A stretch of 64,000 nucleotides of DNA from CBDBFG01 sp965204765 (GTDB taxonomy: Bacteria; Pseudomonadota; Alphaproteobacteria; Caedimonadales; UBA9215): the NCBI GenBank assembly GCA_965204765.1, contig CBDBFG010000004.1, positions 62,001 to 126,000 on the forward strand. The letters are read 5' to 3'. The notes under the pieces are model-generated. The model was not told the origin of the DNA, did not search any database, and worked only from the letters and a program-made list of their open reading frames with translations. Numbering within the stretch: the first letter of the stretch is position 1; each line of letters opens with the position of its first letter. Positions 55,578 through 64,000 of the stretch are shown in pieces. The translations under genes were made by a program, and so were the position numbers.

Positions 55578-56411
55578 TTATTCATTATTCTGACAAACAG
55601 GACAATAAAAGCTAGATCTTCCCTGTTGTACAATCCGCCTAATCATACCTTTACGACACGACAAACACAGCTCATTTTCCCTGTTATACACCTTGAATTG
55701 ATGTTGAAAATAACCCGTTTCGCCATTAACTTGGGCATGATCTCGCAAACTTGAGCCTCCTGCTTCTATTGCTTTGGTAAGAATATCACGTGTTGCCTGA
55801 ACCAATGTATGTAAAGCTTGCAATGATACTTGCATTGCTGGCGTATTAGGGTGAATTTTTGCTACAAATAGAGCTTCACACACATAAATATTACCTAAAC
55901 CTGCGATAATTTTTTGATCCAATAAAGCTGTTTTAATGGCTTGTGACTTTTTACAAAACTTTTTAGACAAATACTCGGCATTAAAATCACTAGCAAATGG
56001 TTCTATCCCTAGATTAATCTCTTGTTCTATATCACGGTTCTTAACTATTTTCATAAATCCAAATCTGCGAGGATCCCTAAACCTTATCTGTGCACCATCA
56101 GAAGTTTCAAAAATCACATGATCATGCTTATCATAATCTTTAGGTAAACTGATCAAAGGCAATATAGCTACTCTTCCAGACATCCCAAGGTGCCAAACTA
56201 AACTATAGTCATGGTTAACAATACCAACAACAATATACTTACCACGCCTATGGACAGAAGCAACAACTTGATCATTTAATCGCACACAAAAATCTTTAGC
56301 AAATGCAAAACGTAAATTATTTCTTCTTAGGGTGACTCTCTTGATGGTCTTATGTTCTAAATATGGACTAATGCCTCTGCAAACAGTTTCAACTTCTGGT
56401 AATTCTGGCAT
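55578..56411 (-). CDS. mutM: Formamidopyrimidine-DNA glycosylase
   Basis: Removes oxidised purines such as 8-oxoguanine and cuts the abasic strand. 277 residues with the catalytic N-terminus PELPEVETV (Pro2 nucleophile, Glu3), the RRGKYIVVG loop with the conserved Lys, and a C-terminal zinc finger with Cys pairs in CLSCRKGM and YCPVC. All key residues are present. Divergent from ubiE with about 37 bp between starts. Confidence 0.97.
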   Translation of the reverse strand: MPELPEVETVCRGISPYLEHKTIKRVTLRRNNLRFAFAKDFCVRLNDQVVASVHRRGKYIVVGIVNHDYSLVWHLGMSGRVAILPLISLPKDYDKHDHVIFETSDGAQIRFRDPRRFGFMKIVKNRDIEQEINLGIEPFASDFNAEYLSKKFCKKSQAIKTALLDQKIIAGLGNIYVCEALFVAKIHPNTPAMQVSLQALHTLVQATRDILTKAIEAGGSSLRDHAQVNGETGYFQHQFKVYNRENELCLSCRKGMIRRIVQQGRSSFYCPVCQNNE

Positions 56412-56448
56412 AATACTGTACTATGTCTTACATAATAGTACTAACATA

Positions 56449-57219
56449 ATGAAAGAATTAAGCAACAAATTTGGCTTTAAAACCGTTACACCACAAGAAA
56501 AAAATACTCTGGTAAACCAGGTGTTTTCTAGTGTTTCTCATAAATATGACCTCATGAACGACATTATGAGTGCGGGGATACATAGATTATGGAAAAAGGA
56601 ATTAATCAATAGTATCTCACCCTACGATGGAATGTACCTAATTGATATGGCTAGTGGTACAGGCGATGTATCGCAAAGGTTTTTGAAAGAGTCTATACAG
56701 AAAAAACACTACAAATCAAAAGTATGCATATGTGATCAAAATTACGATATGTTACAGCAAGGACAAATGAAAATAATTAACTCGGGAATTACACAAAATA
56801 TAGAATTTGTTTGTACCGATGCCACAAAGACTCCTTTTACAGACGATACTTTTGATACCTATACCATATCATTTGGTTTGCGAAACGTCACCCATATAGA
56901 ATTAGCTATACAAGAAGCATATCGTATTTTAAAACCTGGTGGCAAATTTTTGTGCTTGGAGTTTGCAAAAATTAATGCTGGCAAACACACAAATCTGCTA
57001 AGAAAAGTTTATGATTTTTACTCTTTCAATATCATACCACAAATGGGTCAAATTATAGCCGATGATAAACAATCGTACCAATATCTAGCCGAAAGCATAA
57101 ATTTATTCCCCGCTCAACAAGAACTGGAACAAATAATACAATTATCAGGATTCTCTAAAGTTTCTTGGCGGAATTTAACTTGCGGTATAGTTGCTATACA
57201 TACTGGGATAAAATTATAA
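56449..57219 (+). CDS. ubiE: Ubiquinone/menaquinone methyltransferase
   Basis: C-methylates the quinone ring in ubiquinone synthesis. 257 residues with motif I DMASGTGDVSQRF, FVCTDATKTPF, the UbiE signature ISFGLRNVTHIELAIQEAYR and LKPGGKFLCLEFAK. The frame opens at 56332 inside mutM. ATG 56449 is chosen because the family begins near KFGFKTVTPQEK and because it leaves a proper divergent promoter gap. Confidence 0.95.
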   Translation: MKELSNKFGFKTVTPQEKNTLVNQVFSSVSHKYDLMNDIMSAGIHRLWKKELINSISPYDGMYLIDMASGTGDVSQRFLKESIQKKHYKSKVCICDQNYDMLQQGQMKIINSGITQNIEFVCTDATKTPFTDDTFDTYTISFGLRNVTHIELAIQEAYRILKPGGKFLCLEFAKINAGKHTNLLRKVYDFYSFNIIPQMGQIIADDKQSYQYLAESINLFPAQQELEQIIQLSGFSKVSWRNLTCGIVAIHTGIKL

Positions 57220-57296
57220 TATTGTTGCACAGTTTCGCATCACCATATATATGTCACTGAACAAATGTAGGACATAAAATTACATAACAAATAAAT

Positions 57297-57322
57297 GTCA
57301 GACTAGAGTCTAGACTTTTTTT
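57297..57322 (+). terminator. Possible terminator between ubiE and gatC
   Basis: A short hairpin, GTC-A-GACT-AG-AGTC-TA-GAC, is followed by a run of seven or more T. The two-base loop is tighter than usual, so the fold is approximate. Confidence 0.4.
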
Positions 57323-57366
57323 ACACACTTATGTATAAGTAGTTGATACTGAAGGGGTTGTGTTGC

Positions 57367-57666
57367 ATGAAAGTTGATGAAAAAACCGTCTACAATGTAG
57401 CTAATTTAGCTAAAATAGCGGTGCAAGAAACAGAGGTAAAAAACCTACAGAGTGATTTAGCCCAGATTTTAACCTGGATTGCACAGTTAGAAGAAGTAAA
57501 TACCACCAATGTGAATATAGAAGGCACCGTTCATATAGCCGAAACTCCACAAAAACAAGATCAAATCAATGATGGTAACTACTGTCCCGCAATACTAAGC
57601 AATGCCCCAGCACAGCACCTAAATATGTTTTCTGTACCAAAGGTGGTAGAACAAAATGACAAATAA
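57367..57666 (+). CDS. gatC: Asp-tRNA(Asn)/Glu-tRNA(Gln) amidotransferase subunit C
   Basis: Small chaperone-like subunit of the GatCAB complex that makes Gln-tRNA(Gln) and Asn-tRNA(Asn). 99 residues with the family opening VDEKTVYNVANLAKIAV, LAQILTWIAQLEEVNTTNV and a C-terminal VPKVVEQ. The frame opens at 57343. ATG 57367 follows GAAGGGG and gives the normal length. It overlaps gatA by 11 bp. Confidence 0.95.
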   Translation: MKVDEKTVYNVANLAKIAVQETEVKNLQSDLAQILTWIAQLEEVNTTNVNIEGTVHIAETPQKQDQINDGNYCPAILSNAPAQHLNMFSVPKVVEQNDK

Positions 57667-59131
57667 CTCGCTAACTAATTTAACCATTGCCCAAGTACGT
57701 ACTGGTTTAAAAAATAAACAGTTCTCTGCTAAAGAACTGGTACAAACGCATTTGCAAAATATTGATGACCAACAAGATTTAAACGCATTTATCACCGTTA
57801 CCAAAGAACATGCCCTAAAACAAGCAGAAGTAATTGATAAAAGAATTGCTAATTCCGAAGAATTAAGAAAGATGGAAGGAGTCCCAGTAGCGATCAAAGA
57901 TCTTTTTTGTACAAAAAATACAAAAACTACTGCAGGGTCAAAGATATTACATAATTTCATCCCACCATATGAGTCAACAGTTACCGAAAATTTATGGCAT
58001 AATGGTGCCATTATGCTTGGCAAAACTAATCTAGATGAGTTTGCTATGGGTTCAGCCAACCTCACTAGTTACTTTGGTCCTGTTAGTAATCCATACCAAG
58101 ATAACAGCCAACCAGAAAAAATATTAGTTCCTGGTGGCTCTTCTGGCGGTTCTGCTGCTGCAGTTGCGGCAAACATATCCGTAGCTGCTACTGGTACCGA
58201 TACAGGTGGATCTATAAGACAACCTGCATCATTCTGCGGCATAGTAGGAGTCAAACCAACCTATGGCTTATGTTCAAGGTGGGGAGTAATTGCGTTTGCT
58301 TCTTCTCTTGATCAGCCTGGACCGATGACAAAAGATGTAAAAGACGCAGCAATCATGTTACAGGCGATGGCCGGATACGATTCCAAAGATTCTACCTCTC
58401 TTGACTGTACCATCCCTGATTATGAATCCTTACTTACCGGAAATATTAACAACCTAAAAATTGGAATACCAAAAGAATTTAATATGGGCGACGTAGATCC
58501 AGAGATTGCAAAATATTGGCAATCAAGCATACAGCAAATGCAAAATGCCGGCGCTAATATCGTGGAGATTTCAATGCCACACATGCAATATTCACTACCG
58601 ACCTATTATATTTTAGCACCAGCAGAAGCATCATCTAATCTAGCACGATATGATGGGGTAAGATATGGACTACGTGCACAAGATGCCAAAAACATTGATG
58701 ACCTTTATCGTCGCACCAGAGGAGAGGGTTTTGGTGAAGAGGTTAAAAGAAGAATTATGATTGGTACATACGTATTATCAGCAGGATATTATGATGCGTA
58801 TTATGTCAAAGCTCAAAAACTTAGGCACTTAATCAAGGAAGACTTTAAACAAGCATATCACAAAGTTGATTTGATTTTCACACCTACAACTCCGACGACC
58901 GCTTTCGGCACAAAAGAAAAACAAAATGACCCCATTACTATGTATATGAACGATATACTAACGGTACCGGCTAATATAGCTGGCTTGCCCAGTATGTCTG
59001 TCCCCGTTGGCTTATCCAACAGTGGACTACCTATAGGAATGCAATTTATCGCACCAAAATTACAAGAAGCTTGTATGTTAAATGCAGGGTTATTCCTAGA
59101 GCAAAACTGTAATTTTAAACGAAAAGATTAA
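57656..59131 (+). CDS. gatA: Glutamyl-tRNA(Gln) amidotransferase subunit A
   Basis: Glutaminase subunit that releases ammonia for transamidation. 491 residues of the amidase-signature family: catalytic Lys in VPVAIKDLFC, and cis-Ser and Ser in GGSSGGSAAAVAAN followed by ATGTDTGGSIRQPASFCG. Full length. It overlaps gatC by 11 bp, and gatB follows after 15 bp. Confidence 0.97.
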   Translation: MTNNSLTNLTIAQVRTGLKNKQFSAKELVQTHLQNIDDQQDLNAFITVTKEHALKQAEVIDKRIANSEELRKMEGVPVAIKDLFCTKNTKTTAGSKILHNFIPPYESTVTENLWHNGAIMLGKTNLDEFAMGSANLTSYFGPVSNPYQDNSQPEKILVPGGSSGGSAAAVAANISVAATGTDTGGSIRQPASFCGIVGVKPTYGLCSRWGVIAFASSLDQPGPMTKDVKDAAIMLQAMAGYDSKDSTSLDCTIPDYESLLTGNINNLKIGIPKEFNMGDVDPEIAKYWQSSIQQMQNAGANIVEISMPHMQYSLPTYYILAPAEASSNLARYDGVRYGLRAQDAKNIDDLYRRTRGEGFGEEVKRRIMIGTYVLSAGYYDAYYVKAQKLRHLIKEDFKQAYHKVDLIFTPTTPTTAFGTKEKQNDPITMYMNDILTVPANIAGLPSMSVPVGLSNSGLPIGMQFIAPKLQEACMLNAGLFLEQNCNFKRKD

Positions 59132-59146
59132 ACACCAAGGATCATT

Positions 59147-60643
59147 ATGAGCAACAACGATAATCTTATTCAAGGCAACACTGGCTTGTGGGAACTGGTA
59201 ATTGGCTTAGAAATACATGCCCAAATCCTATCTAAATCAAAATTATTTTCGCGCTCAGCAACGCAGTATGGCGGTGAACAAAACACACAAGTATCCTTCA
59301 TAGATGCTGGCTTTCCTGGTATGTTACCGGTAATAAACGAATTTTGTGTAACACAAGCTATAAAAACAGGTTTAGGAATTAACGCCGACATCAACCTGGT
59401 CTCTAATTTTGACCGTAAAAATTACTTTTACCCAGACTTACCGCAAGGATACCAAATATCGCAATTCACTACTCCAATCGTTGAAAATGGCTATATAGAC
59501 ATTGACACTGCTGATGGAAAAACCAAAAGAATCAGAATTAATAGACTACATTTGGAACAAGATGCCGGTAAAAGTATACATGACCAACTTGAGGATAGCA
59601 GTTTGATCGATCTTAATAGATCAGGTGTGGCATTAATGGAAATAGTTTCAGAACCAGATATTCGCTCTATAGAAGAAGCACAATTATATGTAAAGAAAAT
59701 CAGATCATTATTGCGTTGCTTAGAAACATGTGACGGTAATATGGAACAAGGTAGCATGAGAGCAGATATTAACGTATCTCTACATAAACCTGATGAACCA
59801 TTTGGCACCAGAACAGAGATCAAAAATGTTAATTCCGTAAGATTTATGGGACAAGCAATTTCATACGAAGTAAAAAGACAACTGGAAATACTAGAATCCG
59901 GACAAGAAGTAACCCAAGAAACAAGATTATTTGACCCAACACAAGGCATCACAAAATCTATGCGTTCAAAAGAAGATTCAGATGACTATCGTTATTTTCC
60001 TGATCCGGATCTTCCACCGTTAGTACTTACTAAAGAAAGAGTGGAACAAATAAGAGCTTCTTTACCCGAGTTGCCAGAACAAAAAAAACAACGCTATCAA
60101 AACGAATTATTATTAAATTCATATGACTCGGAAGTATTAACAGCTGAAGTAGAAATTTCTCAATTTTTTGATAAATCACTGCATATCTTAGAAGGACTAT
60201 GCGGTGAAGGACATATAAAAAATGTCAAATTACTAGTCAATTGGCTTACCGTAGAACTATTTGGTCTTCTTAATAAAGAAGGCCTTAATATAGAACAATC
60301 AAAAATATCGCCAGAACATTTAGCAGAATTGGTTTTTTTGATAATCAAAGGTACTATTTCTGGGAAAATAGCTAAAACTGTTTTTGTTACAATGTGGGAA
60401 ACAGGACAAAATGCTAATACCATTGTACAACAACAAGGTTTAGAACAGATAAATGACAATAGCGCTATCGAACAAGTGATAGATGATATTCTTAATAATA
60501 ATAGTGATAAAGTCAGTGAATATAAATCTGGTAAAGAGAAAATGTTTGGCTTTTTTGTAGGCCAGGTTATGAAACAAATGAAAGGTAAAGCCAACCCACA
60601 AACTGTTCACGATATTTTAAAGCAAAAATTGAACTCAGCGTAA
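59147..60643 (+). CDS. gatB: Aspartyl/glutamyl-tRNA amidotransferase subunit B
   Basis: Kinase and transamidase subunit of GatCAB. 498 residues. WELVIGLEIHAQILSKSKLF opens the GatB cradle domain, followed by FDRKNYFYPDLPQGYQISQF, RSGVALMEIVSEPDIRS and MRSKEDSDDYRYFPDPDLPP; the tail YqeY-like domain ends in KGKANPQTVHDILKQKL. It follows gatA by 15 bp and ends the gatCAB operon. Confidence 0.97.
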   Translation: MSNNDNLIQGNTGLWELVIGLEIHAQILSKSKLFSRSATQYGGEQNTQVSFIDAGFPGMLPVINEFCVTQAIKTGLGINADINLVSNFDRKNYFYPDLPQGYQISQFTTPIVENGYIDIDTADGKTKRIRINRLHLEQDAGKSIHDQLEDSSLIDLNRSGVALMEIVSEPDIRSIEEAQLYVKKIRSLLRCLETCDGNMEQGSMRADINVSLHKPDEPFGTRTEIKNVNSVRFMGQAISYEVKRQLEILESGQEVTQETRLFDPTQGITKSMRSKEDSDDYRYFPDPDLPPLVLTKERVEQIRASLPELPEQKKQRYQNELLLNSYDSEVLTAEVEISQFFDKSLHILEGLCGEGHIKNVKLLVNWLTVELFGLLNKEGLNIEQSKISPEHLAELVFLIIKGTISGKIAKTVFVTMWETGQNANTIVQQQGLEQINDNSAIEQVIDDILNNNSDKVSEYKSGKEKMFGFFVGQVMKQMKGKANPQTVHDILKQKLNSA

Positions 60644-60994
60644 GATAGTTTATAAAGAATTTTATGGATCAACACCAAACCCTTGTGCTAATTTTAAAAC
60701 AACAGAATCAATATGGTGATCAATCCATAAGTGACTAATTTATTTAGTTCACAAAATTCTCATGGACTCAGATCTAAGGTTTATACAATTGATAAACACC
60801 CAGCACTGGTGTTACTTTCTTTTCTAGCAAATTTTGCTCTTCAATTATAACTGACACAGATGAATAGGTTATAAAAGACCGCACCGCCATATGGATTTGT
60901 TATCTTTTCTATCTCAGCACAAAAAAACCATTCCTAAAACTATACCTTTTGTGAAATTTTGCACACAAAACGTAAAAGAGATTAAGTCCGGCCA
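60644..60994. other. Gene-free interval after gatB
   Basis: About 350 bp of AT-rich sequence between gatB and the oxygenase remnant. I saw no ORF, terminator, RNA fold or repeat that I could support. Confidence 0.5.
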
Positions 60995-61558
60995 TTAAGC
61001 ATCACCGCTTAAGCAAGTAATGGTTTTTCTAAAACCTTGTTTTATTAATCCAACACTGTGTTCTAGATTAGAGTCGAAAAGGATTGCCTTAGGTTGGGAA
61101 TCTATTTTTATATATTTATTGTTTTTGTTTTTAATAAAAAATTCGCCCCCCTCACAATTAGAGTCGTATATTGTGACTAGAGAGTATTGATAATCAGACG
61201 ATGACTCAGAATCTATATGTTTACTTATAAATCCGTCTTTTGCTAAAGTATGTAATTGCATTCTGTTAACTTTTGTTTTCTTTCCAAATACATTAAATAA
61301 AAATGAATTTATTTTGGGCTCTACTATGGCTGCTATATCTTTATGGTTTTTGCTTGCACCTGGAACCTTTAGTCTCGCAATTTACATTTGCAATTCTTCG
61401 TCAGTATCTCCTACAACAGGTTCTTCGTATACAATTTCTGCTGCAATTTTTTTAATATTATCCCAATCGCTAGTTGTTAAAGATAGTTCTACCAGAGAGA
61501 TAATGGCATAACCTTCCTTGTTTATTTGCTCCCTTATAACTTCATTCTGAATTCTCAT
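60995..61558 (-). pseudogene. 2OG-Fe(II) oxygenase (prolyl 4-hydroxylase-like) interrupted by one stop
   Basis: A single frame runs from ATG 61558, with AGGG and AAAGG just before it, to a stop at 60995, 187 codons, broken only by TAA at 61382-61384 (codon 59). Before the stop the protein reads MRIQNEVIREQINKEGYAII; after it comes LKVPGASKNHKDIAAIVEP. The second half has the Fe/2-oxoglutarate motifs: His and Asp in SKHIDSES, distal His in SNLEHSV and Arg in GFRKTIT, within a P4Hc-like fold (TIYDSNCEGGEFFIKN). One point change such as CAA to TAA explains the break. The distal part alone (from 61261) lacks the front of the domain. Confidence 0.75.
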
Positions 61559-61783
61559 CCTTTCCCTCTTTGCTTAAAACAATCATTACAACATAATCAA
61601 TGACAAGGTAAGTATTTTAATACTCCCCCCTTATAAACAATGATTAAAACAGTGCTGATCGGTATAATAAACTAAATATGTGACTCTACACAAATACATC
61701 TAAGGCTGCTACAATCCAGTAGTAAAAAAGTTTATGCCAAGCAACACAAGGATAAAAATAGTAAAATAAATACTAAGAAATAA

Positions 61784-61821
61784 GCCACTTAACATTTATA
61801 TTCTTATAAACATCAAGTGGC
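61784..61821 (-). terminator. Hairpin downstream of the cold-shock gene
   Basis: Minus-strand GCCACTTGATGTTTATA / TATAAATGTTAAGTGGC pairs over most of its length with an AGAA loop, 20 bases after the cspA stop. The T-run after it is poor (TTATTTCTT), so it may stabilise the mRNA end rather than terminate alone. Confidence 0.5.
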
Positions 61822-61841
61822 CAAACAGATAAAATTAATAA

Positions 61842-62051
61842 TTATGAATCCATCAACTGTATATGAACTGCTGATTGCTTACCTTTTTCAGTAGCAACTT
61901 CATAACTAACTTTTTGTCCATCATCTAAACCGCGCAAACCAGCTTTTTCAACAGCTGAAATATGAACAAAGATATCACTTCTTCCATCTTCAGGAGCAAT
62001 AAACCCATAACCCTTAGTTGAATTAAACCATTTAACAGTACCTACCGCCAT
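61842..62051 (-). CDS. Cold-shock-domain protein (CspA family)
   Basis: Small RNA chaperone that binds single-stranded RNA and DNA. 69 residues, one cold-shock domain with RNP1 KGYGFIAPEDG and RNP2 DIFVHISAVE. AAGGA precedes the ATG. A gap of about 215 bp upstream could hold a leader. Which Csp paralogue it is cannot be told. Confidence 0.95.
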   Translation of the reverse strand: MAVGTVKWFNSTKGYGFIAPEDGRSDIFVHISAVEKAGLRGLDDGQKVSYEVATEKGKQSAVHIQLMDS

Positions 62052-62145
62052 TTAAAACATCCTTTTTTATATTTGATAACTAAAGTCGCCTAACTTTTTT
62101 ACAGGACTTTCAAATTTTCCATATTTATAGTACCGCAAAAGTAAA

Positions 62146-62161
62146 AGGTTTCTCTAAACCT
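62146..62161 (-). terminator. Likely terminator of the phytase gene
   Basis: AGGTTT-AGAG-AAACCT is a perfect six-pair hairpin followed by TTTACTTTT, about 105 bases after the phytase stop and before cspA. It would separate the two units. Confidence 0.45.
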
Positions 62162-62266
62162 CGGCCAGGTTACTGAAATTATATTTTGATTGCAACCTTA
62201 AAATACATTCAACCGCAAAACAAAACAAAGCTCTGCATAAATCTTACTACGAAAACTATGAAGATA

Positions 62267-63304
62267 TTAATGCATACATTCACACTTTATTCCCATACCT
62301 AGAACTTTTTGCCAATTATATACGGCAAAGTTTTTATCATTGTCATTATGCGCTACTATCATTCCTAACGGATAGTTTTTCCCTATTATACCAGAATTAA
62401 CAGCAATACCATCAGAGTAAGTAGATCCTTTTTTCTCTATTGTTGCTACATAGTTATGATTACCTAATCTATTGTAAACTTTCAGATTACTATTTGCTTG
62501 ATTTGAAAGTATAATGAATCCTCCACCACAAGAACATTTATAAATCGCTAAACCTTCACGATCCTTAGTAATATCATCTTTTTGAGCAAAAATATCTAGT
62601 AACAAATCACCTCGGTCTATATCGGCATAATATTTTAATATCCCCCTATCTTCATCTGCCATATAAACATAACCATGCTCATCATCAGCTACTATCCCTT
62701 CTACGAATCCCTGTATATCTTGTCCTGCAAACTTTCTAACTAATTTTCCATCAATCTTTCCTTGAGTATTAATAAACAATTCGAACTGATGAATATCATG
62801 CCTATTAAGCTTAGAACTAACGAAAACATAGAGTTTGCTCTTATTTTTATTATGATACAAACCTAGGCCATATGTTTGTTTAATAAAACCACTAAATATT
62901 CTAGAGGCCGTAATCTCTTTCAGATTACCTGTCTCACGATTAATTTCAAAAATCTTTATGGTATTATTCACCCTTTCACCTATAACAAGCAAATCACGAA
63001 CAACTCCATCTTGCAAAATAACATTTTGCCGAACATCTAAATTAACCGCCCTTGGAACAGGTACAAAAAACAAATGATTTCCTTGCATATTCCAAGCATA
63101 TATCCCTCCTGTTTCTAATTTTTTATCATTTCCAAAGATAATTGATTTTTCCGAATCAGTAGGATGGACCCAAATTGCTATATCATCTGCATCCCCAGGA
63201 ACTGACGTTGTATAAAAATCTGGGTAAACAGTATTGTTTGATAATGATGCATAATCTGCACCAATAGCACAATTAATCAACAAACAAATAAATAAAACTA
63301 ACAT
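62267..63304 (-). CDS. Exported beta-propeller phytase-like protein
   Basis: 345 residues with a signal peptide (LVLFICLLINCAIGA). The mature start VPGDADDIAIWVHPTDSEKS, with IFGNDKKLETGGIYAWNMQG after it, matches the N-terminal blades of 3-phytase (BPP) proteins. Later blades show GFVEGIVADDEHGYVYMADE and REGLAIYKCSCGGGFIILSN. BPP enzymes need calcium and remove phosphate from inositol hexakisphosphate. The predicted place is the periplasm or outside. GGGAGG lies six bases before the ATG, a very strong ribosome site. No inositol or phosphate transport genes are near. Confidence 0.85.
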   Translation of the reverse strand: MLVLFICLLINCAIGADYASLSNNTVYPDFYTTSVPGDADDIAIWVHPTDSEKSIIFGNDKKLETGGIYAWNMQGNHLFFVPVPRAVNLDVRQNVILQDGVVRDLLVIGERVNNTIKIFEINRETGNLKEITASRIFSGFIKQTYGLGLYHNKNKSKLYVFVSSKLNRHDIHQFELFINTQGKIDGKLVRKFAGQDIQGFVEGIVADDEHGYVYMADEDRGILKYYADIDRGDLLLDIFAQKDDITKDREGLAIYKCSCGGGFIILSNQANSNLKVYNRLGNHNYVATIEKKGSTYSDGIAVNSGIIGKNYPLGMIVAHNDNDKNFAVYNWQKVLGMGIKCECMH

Positions 63305-63930
63305 TGATGCCTCCCTGTTTTGCCAGCAAGAAAAACTTATTACCTTGCCACATTTAGTAAGTACTACTAAATTTTAATAACTTAACGATTATTAATAGTA
63401 CACTAAGTTAGCATATTATAACGTGATTTGCAGTATTTATTCTTGTACATGGTGTATGCAAATTATGTACCCAAACAATAATACTATTAATAATTTTTTA
63501 TTGTTGTGGCTATTGATACAAATTATCAGAGTCAATCAGCGCCAAAAGCATTAAATTTACTATAGCAAATGAAACTGATACACCTTCACTACTTAACTTT
63601 CTCTCTTTAACTACGGAACCATCAGCGATATAGAAAAAATTAACTCTCGTTAGCATTGCATAATAAAATCCTGTTATCTACAAGCAAAGAATAGATCCCT
63701 GTCACATTGCCTGCAGATAAAAACTGTCCCAACACAAATCATTAGAAAATTTTATAGAAGAACAATAAATAATTTAACACTCTTCAACAGTTATTAATAC
63801 TCCAGCCATCATCACGATTACCGCTCCATAATAACAGAAAAACTAATAATATTTACCCAAATGACATGCGAATCATACAATCACAATGCGATAAACTGTA
63901 TATAATTTAACCGATCACAGCATTAAAGAT
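63305..63930. other. Gene-free interval before parS
   Basis: About 625 bp of AT-rich sequence. It holds a 48-codon minus-strand ORF (63510-63656, starting MLTRVNFFYIADGSVVKERK) with a hydrophobic end that I do not recognise, and a weak DnaA-box variant TTATCTACA at 63674-63682. There is no DnaA-box cluster, so I do not call an origin. Confidence 0.5.
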
Positions 63931-63946
63931 TGTTTCACGTGAAACA
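63931..63946. promoter_or_regulatory. parS centromere site (ParB binding)
   Basis: TGTTTCACGTGAAACA is the exact bacterial parS consensus. The palindrome extends three bases on each side (63928-63949). ParB binds and spreads from such sites to organise chromosome segregation. They cluster near the origin, commonly close to parAB. Confidence 0.93.
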
Positions 63947-64000
63947 ATCAGAAACTTAAAGTAACATAAGAATATTATTGTATATCATCAAGGATCAAAC
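63947..64000. other. Window end after parS
   Basis: No gene can be called in the last 50 bases; whatever parS belongs to lies beyond the window. Confidence 0.4.

Noticed and set aside
63510..63656. A 48-codon minus-strand ORF
   Set aside because: No ribosome site and no recognisable relative; listed only in the intergenic entry.
63305..63930. Replication origin next to parS
   Set aside because: Only one weak DnaA-box variant is present; an origin should show a cluster.

Overview
The window is an AT-rich stretch of an alphaproteobacterial chromosome. Protein families and gene neighbourhoods (rpsT-dnaA, rnc-era, mutM facing ubiE, gatCAB, an NDUFAF5-like methyltransferase) and the low-GC coding style suggest a host-associated, Rickettsiales-like or Holosporales-like bacterium. 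It is not a minimal genome: it has a phosphofructokinase, a full type I secretion system, an RND pump, glycosyltransferases and several exported proteins. The genus cannot be named from sequence alone.

Layout. 1-1361: end of a YdcH/DUF465 gene and divergent pfkA. 1515-16564: a type I secretion locus. A giant RTX adhesin gene, read on the minus strand, is preceded by a TolC-type outer-membrane protein gene; an ABC permease/ATPase and a HlyD-type adaptor are divergent. The adhesin carries twelve apparently identical 327-bp repeats, interrupted by a 927-bp module and followed by a frameshifted zone that splits the ORF. 16579-26258: a tight minus-strand row secA, trxA, histidine kinase, aminopeptidase P, GT90 glycosyltransferase, DUF6492 glycosyltransferase-like protein. 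26399-29516: parvulin, an exported GNAT-like protein, a membrane-anchored amidase and an overlapping small membrane ORF. 29660-39314: uvrD/pcrA, parC, recO, era, rnc, alaS. 39806-44194: RND efflux pump. 44258-48548: two glycosyltransferases, a methyltransferase and two pilin-like proteins. 48672-54101: pseudo-receiver, recA, a candidate 6S-like RNA, znuB, znuC, dnaA, rpsT. 54545-63304: LRR protein, mutM, ubiE, gatCAB, a nonsense-interrupted 2OG-Fe(II) oxygenase, cspA and a beta-propeller phytase. A perfect parS site lies at 63931-63946.

How it fits together. dnaA with a consensus DnaA box, and a parS about 10 kb away, suggest an origin-proximal region. The secretion locus looks self-contained: substrate, outer-membrane channel, ABC transporter and adaptor lie together. 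Several products with signal peptides (GNAT, LRR, phytase, GT90) could act outside the cytoplasm or on a host. The most notable signals are the repeat architecture and damage of the adhesin gene, the structured RNA next to recA, a pair of MITE-like elements at 29531 and 39562, the oxygenase with a single in-frame stop, and the parS site.
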